Source of the DNA: Urechis unicinctus
Taxonomy: Eukaryota; Annelida; Polychaeta; Xenopneusta; Urechidae
Length of the DNA stretch: 64,000 nt
Reading direction: 5' to 3'
Assembly: GCA_034190875.2 (NCBI GenBank)
Contig: CM067358.1
Coordinates: forward strand, 46,426,827-46,490,826
The position numbers and the translations under genes are program-made. The notes beneath the pieces are model-generated. The model saw only the letters and a program-made list of their open reading frames with translations. It was not told the DNA's origin and did not search any database. Below, one piece after another: positions 52,721 to 64,000 of this stretch (within the stretch, counting starts at the first letter, position 1; the number at the start of each line of letters is the position of its first letter).

Positions 52721-54794
52721 CTAAGGCTACGACCTGATATAGGGGCCTGAAGGATTGTATTGTGTTTCAGTTTTCAAAAGCTTTCAACAAACCTCATATT
52801 GTTGAACATAGTGACCAAACCTATGCCAGAAAGGGGCAGCTATAACGACTTAAACGGTAGCTATACAACGGAGATTTTTTTGTGATTATCAAACAACGCA
52901 AATCACAGTTTGTACGAGAAAATGAAAAACAACATTGTATCAGCAATATGTCAACTTAAGCTGATGTCATCAGATGGAAAGGCAGGTACGATAATGGACA
53001 ATTGAACAACTTGATTTGATAACAAGAGACGAACTCTTTTTATGAAAAATAATAACATTTGCACGGACGCCTGAAGCTAATGTATTATGGTCCAGCGTCT
53101 TCGCCACATAGCCTTGATGTATAATCATGTCATCGATTCAAACGCATTATAAATAGGGTTCAGATGTAGAAACACTTTACCAACAATTTATCACTTATTT
53201 AACTTTAATAGATAAGTGCAGTTTTATACACGTCCCATGATGATGATGAATAGCCTTCATCCGGAATAATCATATTCCAGCTGCAGCTGGATTAGTCGCA
53301 TCTCACGCACGTTGGATTCGAGTTGTATTAGAGCATGGTTAGAAAACATCAAGTAAGCCGGTGAACATAGTACGAGTTTAGTTTTCCTCTCCCGCAGGGT
53401 TATAAAGAGTGGTTGAGAGTAATAGCAAAAGCAGCTATTCATATAACGCATCTATCATGAACTGCCATATAAATCAAATGGAACCATAGCGCCCGGAGGA
53501 ATCGAGAGGAAAGACGAAAGATGAATAACCAAGCGGATTTGCGTCATCAGACCTCTCTCACAGGGGGGCAAGACATTAGCCATAATGGATCACGCGTTAG
53601 ACTTATGACGAATTGGTGGGCATATATGATGTCTTTCAGATCACGTGACTACTTCGTACTAATGGCAGAGACGACAGTGGGGATTTTCGTGGCGAAACCG
53701 ATACTAAGTATGCAAGTTGTGTATGGATAATCATTTTGCACTTTAACACTCCATCAACTCTGTCCAGTAATGGGGGGAAAGTTTACACCCAAATGACGTT
53801 TCTAAATGCACAAACGACTAGGCCGTGGGCGATATTTTATGCCATCTACAGCTCTGAAATCAAGTACGTTAGGTTGTGTTATTAATTTGTTAGACTATAT
53901 ATCTGCAAGAACGGATTTTGAAATCATAAAATTCCCATTGGGGATGCGTTGCAATATATCACGGTCGATTGATAACATTGGATATATCTATTAATGCACT
54001 CTTTTAAAAGATAGAGCAAAACGCACAATTTAGTTGTAGCAATGCATAATGCAGTGCGGTGTGGTGGGGTTTGATATAACATCGATAGAAAATACAAATT
54101 GGCGCCAGAACAGCGATGGATAACGCCAAACAGAGAAGTGTTGAATAATCAATTGCTAGGTACTTTATTTCTCCCTGTAAAGATGTGGCGACGGATTCCC
54201 TCAATGGCTTGTTGGGTCAATTGGTCGAGAAATGATCATGCGGGTGCGTTGCTCTAATATGCCATCTAACACCACATGATTCTCTGTTTGTTATCATTGT
54301 GTTATGCTCTGTGTTCTTTCTGGATCACACTTGTGGCCAATATTCAGATACTGTTCTTCGCATCTGACATATCAATGGTTCTTCTTTCTTACAAGTCGTC
54401 CGCGTAAACACACCACCTGTACTTCTCCTAAAAACCGCGTGGAGTTCTCTGTTTTATTTGGAGCTGTATTCGCCTAGACCAATCTGATGACTCACTATCT
54501 CTTACAGCTGCCGAACCCCAAGACGTTGGATCAATAGGCCCATGTGCTTTTATGGCATCGTCGCCTGATGTCGGGGGTGTTTTTTACGTATTTTGAAAAA
54601 TCGTCATGGAGCTTTGCGTAGCTTAAAACTCTTCGCTCGAGACCTTCACAGCCTCCTGACATACCAAAATGGTAATGTCGACCCCAGGTCAATTCCCTTG
54701 CTTAAGACAATTATTGACAACTACCATCTACAGTGCGGACATCGAGGATCGTAAACTGCGCGGACGCTGTTAGAGGCGAACTGCATCTTTATGT
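52721..54794. other. Gene-free stretch
   Basis: No recognisable gene or element. Confidence 0.4.
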
Positions 54795-54961
54795 CTATAT
54801 ATTTATTAATGTACACATATGTATACCTATATATATGCATAAATATATGGAAATTTTGTTTTTTTCGATAAATATATCAATATTTAATATATATATATAA
54901 TATATATTTATATATATATAATATATATATAAAAAAATATATACATATATATACACATATA

Positions 54962-55014
<53 letters not shown>

Positions 55015-55159
55015 TAACACAAATATATGTATATGCATGTATATATATATAGTAGATATAGAGATACATATATATATCTAAAAATATGTATATGCATGTA
55101 TAAATATGAATATATATATATTATATGCATATGTATATATATAGATATATATGCAGATG

Positions 55160-55191
<32 letters not shown>

Positions 55192-55259
55192 TATATATTT
55201 ATGTATCTATATATATATATATTTATATACATATATATACATACATATATATATATATA

Positions 55260-55346
<87 letters not shown>
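54795..55346. repeat. (TA)n compound microsatellite
   Basis: About 550 bp of TA with TATG, TTTA and TATC variants, ending in pure TA (about 55262-55346). Confidence 0.95.
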
Positions 55347-55349
<3 letters not shown>

Positions 55350-57096
55350 CGAATCCAATTTCGCTCTACGCGTGCGCATTTTGTCATCATGTCATCCGAA
55401 CTACAACAAAGATGACTTGCATGAGTTTGTAATGCATTCACCATGCCTTTACACTCCCATTTATCGTCACGTCTGCAACCGCTCACCGTTCGACTAGTTG
55501 TCTGAATGACTGGTCGTATAAGTTGATCAGGAAATAAGGTTTATTTACCTAACGAAGCCACATAATATTTATAATGCAACTGCTGGAAGATTCCGATTAG
55601 CGAGCATTCATGGTAATAAATGAGCGGCATTAACGACAAATATTATCATGCTTGAACTATCAATAGCAACGTCGTAATTTATGCATAAGGCAAGGAGCAA
55701 AGATATACCAATGCACCTTGTACAGTGCTCATCTTGGCATCACATCAAATATACATTGCTTAAGCGCATTCGTTAAAACTATGTTTCGTTCCAGGGTGTA
55801 TCGATTAATTAGAGAGATTTGTAAATGATTTCCGTTGCTTTGTGTACCACGGCAATTATGCATGCAAAACTAGTTGATAAAATGTTCTTTTTCTGCCAAT
55901 CAAACTGCCAAAGAACCAAGAGCAGCAGTACTGAGCACCATTGGATGATTGATGCGTCAGACATATAACAATTGGTGATATCATCAGCGTATAAAATCCT
56001 ACTACTTTAAGTGCGGTAGTCACTGGAAGCAAAAGACCTTTAAAACAACTAAACATCGGATTTATAGAACTTAAATCCAGTTGAGCGTTGAAAGGGGGCA
56101 CCTCGATTCCTGTGGGGTCTCAAATCTATGAGACAGTAAGTTTGCGTTCTTCTGCAGCATTATGACCCGAGCTGTTATTGGTCACTAGACATGAATCGTG
56201 TGTTCACGGAACATTGATCAGCATTCTGTTGTGAATTAGTCATACAAACCACATGATGGGAATAAGATGCAGTACAAGCAATGAAATCGGACTCCATAGC
56301 ACTAAGCCATCATGTTCCCACTAGACAAATAATCTCACTCTACTTGGGGTCTTCCGCCAGCGCATTCGACAGGGTGATGCACACACACGATGTTTTCACA
56401 ATCAGATTAATCGCTATAATTGTCCCCTTACTGACAGCAGTAGTCCTGTGATATGTAAGGTTATTAGCTACTTTTCCTTTTGACCAGCATTAAACTATAG
56501 TGCTGAACCAATATGCAGGACATGCTGTTGTGATCTATTATTGATGAAGCGTGCAATCCCATAATCTGCTGACAGCCTGTGTTGACAGCCAATATTAACC
56601 AATCAGTTTCCTTCTTATTGTGTATCTTTATCATAAATTGAGGGATGATAGGCATAGCGTTAGTACGATAGTATGAGGAATGTAATTGTTTAAGTAAATT
56701 GTACCTTATTTCCCTGTCACATCTGCAATGAAAGAAATAAAGCGGTGCGAGATCGTTACACGCTAGTTACGCTGTGAAATTGTCAACTTAATTGTCAAAA
56801 GATAACAACTTTACCCTCTATGCCTTAAGCTGTCCATGGTCTGCATACTCAACCTCAAAGGTGTCTTCGGAAGTATATTTAGGATCTGTCGTACTGTAAA
56901 AGAGGGACATAACAGCTCCCAGGGGATCTACTGAAGACGAATGAGGTGAATAGGTCAGGGTTTACTGGCTTATACAGGCGGATGTGCGTCATCAAATTAG
57001 TCCCCAAGGAAGAGCTACAAATGATCTTGCCTTTGTTGCTGAAGCAATGCAGTGTCTTTGAAGAGTGACAAGACAAAGTGGCTTAATTAAGACATC
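55347..57096. other. Gene-free stretch
   Basis: No recognisable gene or element between the two microsatellites. Confidence 0.4.
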
Positions 57097-57180
<84 letters not shown>

Positions 57181-57314
57181 TAAGTATATAGATATATATA
57201 TATATTTATATATTGAGATGTATATGCATATATATAAATATATATATATAAATATCTATGCATATATATTGATATACTTATATATGTATTTAATATATAT
57301 ATGAATATATATGG

Positions 57315-57390
<76 letters not shown>

Positions 57391-57437
57391 TATATATACC
57401 TGTGTGTAAATGTGTGTGTGTGTGTACATATATACAC
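57097..57437. repeat. (TA)n and (TG)n compound microsatellite
   Basis: Two pure TA runs (about 57120-57177 and 57320-57386) separated by TATG/TTTA variants, ending in a short TG run (about 57408-57425). Confidence 0.95.
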
Positions 57438-57589
57438 ACACGTTAGCGTAATGAACTCGTAAACTGGTCGTGGGTTTTTCACTAAAAAGAACAACTTCTA
57501 TGTTCAGACCGCTCCGCCGTTTAGAAAAGGTATACAGACGAAGGAATCAAATCAATATTGGAGAAAGGTGAGACTTTCAAATCATTTCG

Positions 57590-57771
57590 CCAAGGTCACA
57601 CGTGTCCAAGGGGCATGGGTCTCTCAGCCAGATCTGGGCGAAGGGTTAAGGGGAGCTGTCCAAGAATCACAATCATCCTCATACATCACCGGCGCGATAT
57701 CACCTCGTTATTGAAAATAACGGCAACCCCCAGTATTACCATTACCATTACCTATCTTTGAACAAAGATAG
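57590..57771 (+). mobile_element. SINE-like or LINE-leader-like fragment with ATTACC tail
   Basis: A GC-richer stretch of about 145 bp (GGGTCTCTCAGCCAG, GGCGAAGGGTTAAGGGG) ends in three ATTACC units (57736-57753), with a short palindrome CTATCTTTG-AA-CAAAGATAG (57752-57771) immediately after. A unique body plus a short tandem tail is how many animal SINEs and RTE-mobilised pieces end. No Pol III boxes were seen. Confidence 0.35.
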
Positions 57772-60700
57772 CGTTGTATCAACTTCTCTAACTGATAGAA
57801 AATATTTGTTTGTTTGTTAGGAAGGGCAAATACTATTATATCATTGGCTGTGTAAGCACTAACATGGGTACGGGATCAATAGAAGAGATATTTGTGTCAG
57901 TCTCAGCTGGAATAATCTATGTAGCATATCGATACAAATAATGTTTCCGTTAATCACTGCCGCGAACGAGCAGTAGCGTTTTCTTTAGGTTATTATAGGC
58001 GCGCACTTCTCGAGGAAAACCAAAATACCGAAATTGGCCATTTAACTACTATGATTTCGGTAGATTTACGAGATGATCTCTAAATTATAGCCAAAACATA
58101 ACAGTTGAGCAATGCAGTTTGCTTAGTCGTGAGCGCTAACGTGGGGTAAACGCAAATCATGGCATCATTGCGCTGGCTCTCAGGCATTGATTGTTCCTAT
58201 TTATTGCTGCTCGTTAACAATATACTTTCAGAAGCGCACGGTTTCTGGTCACAGGTATCACTGGTGCGGTGATATAACTATACATATAAATGGGCGCAAC
58301 AAAAACTGTCGCACTGATAAATGTATTCATGTCTATTTAGCATACCGAAGAGAATGTTTTTGTATCTATGACGAAGAGGGGCGACAACAATGTGCATAGT
58401 TTGTTTTTGCAACCGCAACCACAATTTGCGAATTGTAGACCAGTAGTCAGCAAGGTAAATCACTGCAAGATTGTATCCCCTAGCTACCGTTCACCCATCG
58501 GGCAGCTGTATCATCAGCATCTGCTCCGCCCGATATTAAGTAGGATATGCCCTGCTATATATGACAACTCTATGTTCGCATTTCTGCACCACCCTGACCT
58601 TTCATATAACCGATCGTTTATGTGCCATCGTATTGCCTCTCAAAGACATTTTAGCAACAAATCCATCTTCAAAGTTTTCCCGTCATACCATATTGTGCTA
58701 TGATACACGACTAAACACTGTTGACAAAGAAACAAACGAACGGCAGATATATTACTCCGATTTATATATTGGCATGTAACGCCCATTCAACCTTATTTAT
58801 GCAGAACCAATTAGTCTATAGGGCAAGTTCCCGAAACCTCACTACTTATTGCTGGCTCAAAACATTGGGTCTATTGATAAAGCCTATTGTGGAAATATTG
58901 GATATGCTGCATACTCATCATACTCATCATATTCAGGGATTCTTTTTGTGATACGCGTTTCGTCAATAGTATCAATGTGTTCCTATAAATAATTCTGCAA
59001 GGCCGAGCGAATAATGATTTCCTCATACGATCAACCGCCGCAGTAACAGGGATAATTTTATTAAAATTCTTATCATGTACACTTTGTAATTACTATTATT
59101 TGCATAAGCTTATTCACACCATCAGCGCAATTTGTAGTTAAAGAACGTCAATAAAAACGCTTTTTGATTGCCTGCACAGCTGCGCAGCTAAGAACTAACC
59201 AAATAAGGTAGATTACAGTGTTCGAAAACGTACTCAGGTTCATATGTAGATTGCATCTTTATCATATTTGGTAAAACTTACAGCATCATTGTTGCAAATT
59301 GGCTGATTATCAGCATCATTTACCGCACAAGTAAAGTATTCCTGCTGTGGACCGAAAATTCAGTGATGGCAACACCTTTAACATCTGACAGGTTTATTCA
59401 AACTTGCAGTCCTAGTGCACATAGAAGCGGACTGTAAGTGTTTGGGTGAACCAGACCAATTACGCCATTAATTTCCGTCGCTGGTGACATGTACATTATT
59501 TATGTTTAATATCCTGAAAGCATTTACTAAACAGATGAAACAAAACTGATCAGTCAAATACAATAAACAATGAACGCTGTTTTCAAATATTCCGAAGAAG
59601 GGCAACTCACGCAGCATCAAGATGTCATTGCATATAACCGTGGGGCATGAAGCCTGCATCAACATGACTCATAGAGTCATAGAATAGATTTTTTCTAGCA
59701 ATGCGTCATTACCTGGACACTTCTTCTTGCTATTAGATAAGATATCAGTTGATATGTACAATACTCAGACATGTTGATCTTTTGGATGGCCGAAGCTACA
59801 TGACTAATTACTGGCAACCGGTATGAAATGAGTTGATAGTCTCAGCGAGGACAAACTGTTTCGCAATTAGGTCACCAATTGTGACACAGATATCCATTGT
59901 TCGGGACATACTCTTATTGTGCCTTTTTGGTCGAAAACGTTGTCATCAATATCGCTATGATACAGTATTCAGCCAACGCTAACTCGACCACTGAAGCCAG
60001 TTTATACCCTTGCATCAGAAAAGTGATTAGACTTGATAGTTGCATATAAGCCATCCTGTAGGATCCAGAGTGATACACCGCTAATAATTGATAACCTTGT
60101 TATGCATCTTACAGATGCAATGCATGGCTTGTTGGTTGATTGCGCAATCTGAGAACAGGAACTTACAGTTAATCTGAAAGCAGAATTTCCCACTCTAATG
60201 TCTTAAAGGATGCTTTTACCGAAGACTACCTTTACACTCGCTGTTTCATGGTGAAATGATATAAACCCGGTGATGAGGAAGTGATTTGGATTTGAAGAAT
60301 TGACAAACAAAATTTTTACGGACATTATCCAGACGATCTACGTGAAACATATTTGCATGCTCGTCCTGTTTTGGCTGAAAGCGTAAACTACAAAATAAAA
60401 TTAATCCTCAATATAGTATAAGGGATGCAAACGTCATCCATACGAATTGTCCTTTATATTTTTTCATGACAAAGCTTTCAATGAATTATATTTCATATTT
60501 CGTAGTGCTACAATGTTGAGTATGCGAGCTGCACATGCAAGATGCACCCGTCATGCAATAATTGATATGCGTGATATGATTTATTCACTGTACGGGTAAT
60601 ATATTTTTGGGTACAATTGTCGTTGGTTATGTTTGTTTGTTGACTCGAGTTGCATGACAAATCGTATTCCTGTGATATATGTTCCAAAGTAAACCTAAGA

Positions 60701-60796
60701 AATGACATACATCATAGAGCTATATTTATGAGTACTCAACAGCCTTCAACAACAAAGAGCATTAGCAGCGTATTGTGACTTAAGTCAGTTATGATG
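57772..60796. other. Gene-free stretch
   Basis: No recognisable gene. A short CAT/ACT trinucleotide run lies at about 58910-58930. Confidence 0.4.
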
Positions 60797-61805
60797 CTTA
60801 CACCCCGGTCTCAAATAGCCGGACCAGTCCCCGGGAGACCCCGGAGTAGCAATCCGGGATGCTCTGCACTGTAACGTGTAGACTCCGGCATATGTCCGTG
60901 TTGTGGCCGGGCTCTTTTGACGACTACTGGGGGCCTCCGGAGATTTGTCCTGGTAGCAACAAGGATGAGTGCCTCCGTGATGCTTCAGTGTTTAGACCTG
61001 GATGATTCGTGAAGCCTCCGGCGTCTCTATATAGCCTCCGTGCTGCCCCAGGGGGCCTCCGGGCACAAAATCGACGCAGGTTGTATCGGAAATTCATGAA
61101 GCTGCTACCATATTTTGTCAGTTCCATCAGTCTGCGGTCCGTTTTTACACTGCCCATATTGTTGTCATCAGCCAAGGTTTCTCCCGCACACGCCTTCTTT
61201 TCCTTCGTTTTTCAGCATCATCAGCATCAGCCTTTTATTCCCTTTCTTCCTGTAGTGGCTTCGGTTTCTTCGTCCAGCGCAGCAACAGCTTTAGCACGTG
61301 TCCAATAGCAGGCGGAATTCTCCGAGTAGTAGAAGTGCAGCATCTATGTTTCATGTTCTGTAGGGCAAAATAAAATGGGAGTCACAACCCTCTATATCTT
61401 TTTCGACCGCAATCCGGATATAACCGTCCTTGTTCCGTTTTTCTGCAGACCCTTTCTGCGTTAATGCCGTATTGCTGCCGCCGTCCTCCGTGGTGATTCG
61501 TTGTTTCCAGTGTCTTCCGGTTTATTTCGTTTTTTTTTATCTTTGATCCTCTGGGTTTTTTTTGCGGGGGTCCTCCGTGTTATTGTCGAGTCTTCCGTGT
61601 TGTTGCTGCCGGGTTTTTTGTCCGGGATGTACAGCATTGCCTCTAAGGCATCCGTGTCATCTCCGCCTTGGCACCGTACACAGCCGTGTCTACACCGTGT
61701 CACCTCCGTGTTTGTTCATTACATAATCAGATCCGTGTTCTCCTCGGGAATGGAACACAGATGGCACCTCCGGGATGCTCCGGCAATGTGAGGTAGGGCT
61801 GTAAG
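60797..61805. mobile_element. Probable non-autonomous DNA transposon with terminal inverted repeats
   Basis: The left end (60797-60826) and the reverse complement of the right end (61776-61805) agree at 23 of 30 positions, both starting CTTACA and sharing GCCGGA. The element is 1009 bp and much more GC-rich than its surroundings. If the TA inside each end (60799-60800, 61802-61803) is a duplicated target, the true ends start CACCCC/CAGCCC, as in TA-targeting superfamilies; no longer duplication was found in the flanks. The interior holds many CTCCG(T/G)G motifs on the plus strand near both ends. Small frames (61009-61308 and 61501-61791 plus, 61461-61703 minus) show no transposase motif. The superfamily is not assigned. 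Confidence 0.6.
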
Positions 61806-64000
61806 AGGCGCATATCAAATAGGTTTCTTGCAGCAATTTATTTCTTTTTCTAATGAAAATATATACATACTGTATGCCAATCAGAGTTGTAATATAGCAA
61901 CAAGATTATAAAAATCTAAAGCCTTTTTGCTCTTCAACTTTTGGTAGCTGACAATAAATACACAAGACGACGTTAATTATCTCGCTGTAGCTCAAAGTTA
62001 CATTTAGTGAGACCGGTTCTATGCTTATCATGTACTTTCAATGGATGTGATGATCGGTGATGCTTTAGTAATGCTGACAATGTCATTCAGAGGTTTCACA
62101 CTTAGAATAGATGCATGTACAGAGGGTCATTGATTACTGATGATGTATTTCGTGTCAGGGATTCCGAGAAAGCGCCACCACAGTTTTATAGTTCCCATAT
62201 CATCCAACTCGTTATACATACGGCACGCCATAAGGAGTCATTGTCTCTCTCTGTTCATTTATATATATTGTCCGATTCAAATGTGAAATTGTCTTAAGGA
62301 TAACTTATAGTGCACGCTGTTAGCATGGGAGCCGTAAAGCCGATTGCCTAACTCCGGAACACCTGCCGTTTCGAGCAACAACAACACATCCTTTGCACAT
62401 ATTTGTTTAAATTGTATTATTCATATTTCCCAGACCAATGGCCCCTCTGATGCATAATGGATGAATTGCTACCGACGAGTTAAGTGCTAATTGACGGAAA
62501 TAATAGTCTATACATTATGTTAAAGCAAAACACGCATAAAATGCACCAGTTGTACGAAGACATCTTTTGAAAATATACAGTGAGTCCCGATAATTGACTG
62601 GTTTGACGATTAAGTCAAATTATTTTCATCGTAGGGAACATATCTGTATACTTGCCAGTGCTTACTCATATATGATGTTTAGTAGTTTGGCTAGCTAACT
62701 GGTCGTTGCCATGTGACACAAATGGACGAATGATTGCAAATATTAGCTCATTGGGGATTAAACATGAGGTAGAGGTGCTATTGAATTTATTAATCTCCTC
62801 ATCAAAGGGTCGTTTACCGACACTTTCCTGCTTAAAAGTCGGCTATTTGCTGATTATGCTCAAGCATTACATCGAATACTTATTTGTACTATGCACCGAG
62901 CAAAAAATATAATGATAAACCTTATCTCATTTGCTGCGTTCATAGATCGATTGTTATAAATGTCAAGATTTTCCATCAAGAGCCAATATCATACGAAGGC
63001 GACAACTAGCCTTTATTAATACACCACATCCATCCCTTTATGCGCAAGAGGATGACACCAAATCTGCTTTATAAACCGAACGGGATTTCTAAGTATATAA
63101 CTGGAGGTAAACTATCACTTCCTGCACGCCTCACTATAACATCTTCCTCGCCTTCAAAAAATCACTAAGATGCTGAATGGTGGCTGAATGGTTCTTTTAG
63201 TTTTGCTTATAGACGACGGTTAATTTGCTGGATGGAATTCAAAAGATGGCACTTAAGTATATTACAAAGACTGCGAATCAAGGAAAAAACTTGCCTTCAG
63301 AGCTTGCTGTTAGTCCGAAGCCGTGGCCATTAATGGCATTCAAATGGTTTTGGCCAAAACAAGACATAAGCACCAACATGCTTGTCAAGCCAATATCGTC
63401 CTTGAAAAACGACAGTGATCATTGCTCGCTGCTCCGTAACACATATAGCAGCACGACTTCCTCGTTTTACCAGCTGTATCTTCCGTTACCATTTCTGAGC
63501 GATTCCCTTTACAAATTACCACGTAGTATCATTACGTTAATTTTTGGGCTTATCATGCCACCCTTGTGACAGATACGTGACCATAAAATGCATGCTATCT
63601 ATTTGTGATGAATTCAAGCTCAAGCTTTAAAACGGAAACTACTTTAATACAGAATGGAATAAGGTTTCTATTGTTGTAAAAATAACTGCTGTTATTAATA
63701 TGCATGTTTGCATGATATAAACTATGTCTATATTTGCTTATTTGTGGCCGTATTCTTTTGCTTCTTTTCAATGAACTTCGAAATCGGTGAATCGGCGCTC
63801 ATATTTGGTGTGCTGTACACTTCCAAGGCAGTGGCCTTCGACGATGTTCATTGATACGCTAGAGCAGACCAGATGTCATTTATTCGAACAGTCAAATAAA
63901 TGTGAACAAAGGTGAAAACACTTACCATCTCATATCTAAGATGCATGCATGATTGAATCGATGAGTTCGACGGGTTATTTTAGGACAGGTAGAAATTTCG
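61806..64000. other. Gene-free stretch to the window end
   Basis: No gene recognised. A 114-codon plus-strand frame (63225-63569) is the longest and has no recognisable domain. Confidence 0.4.

Noticed and set aside
63225-63569. 114-codon plus-strand frame
   Set aside because: No recognisable domain; a frame this long is unremarkable in 64 kb searched on six frames.

Overview
The window reads as nuclear DNA of an invertebrate animal. The one intact gene is split into 15 short coding exons with GT-AG introns, long (TA)n microsatellites are common, and the mobile elements are animal-type non-LTR retrotransposons, a tRNA-derived SINE and a cut-and-paste DNA transposon. The species cannot be fixed from the sequence. 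The mix (an SLC5A8-like transporter, an RTE-like LINE and tRNA-headed SINEs) would fit a marine invertebrate such as an echinoderm, hemichordate, cephalochordate or lophotrochozoan, but that is inference.

Region 1 (1-7.8 kb) holds a complete minus-strand gene. Its 15 exons join in frame to a 622-residue SLC5-family sodium-coupled solute transporter, closest in style to the monocarboxylate/multivitamin/iodide branch (SLC5A5/6/8/12). A 530-bp GA/TA microsatellite sits in intron 12.

Region 2 (8.3-15 kb) holds a (TA)/(GA) microsatellite, a nearly full-length but broken RTE-like LINE (9693-13194) bounded by a 13-bp target-site duplication, and a second, unrelated LINE 3' fragment (about 14429-14960).

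Region 3 (about 16-50 kb) has no recognisable intact gene. Much of it consists of old, diverged, same-orientation copies of the same sequences. Examples are 16.6-19.0 with 23.2-25.3 and 31.3 kb; 29.4-30.9 with 32.3-33.8 kb at a constant 2.9-kb offset; and 41.7 with 44.4 and 48.7 kb. It also holds a tRNA-derived SINE (22.8-23.1 kb), a second tRNA-like head (38.1 kb) and three large (TA)n arrays. A few good splice-donor-like signals lie on the minus strand, two at matching places in different copies, so the array may descend from a duplicated gene locus that is now broken.

Region 4 (50-64 kb) is gene-poor. It holds a GGACGGG repeat/palindrome cluster at 52.6 kb, two large (TA)n arrays, a SINE-like piece at 57.6 kb and a GC-rich element of 1009 bp (60797-61805). 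The ends of that element form about 30-bp imperfect inverted repeats, and its interior carries many CTCCG(T/G)G motifs, all on one strand: a probable non-autonomous DNA transposon.

Only the transporter can be given a cellular role. Nothing here forms an operon-like or multi-gene system.
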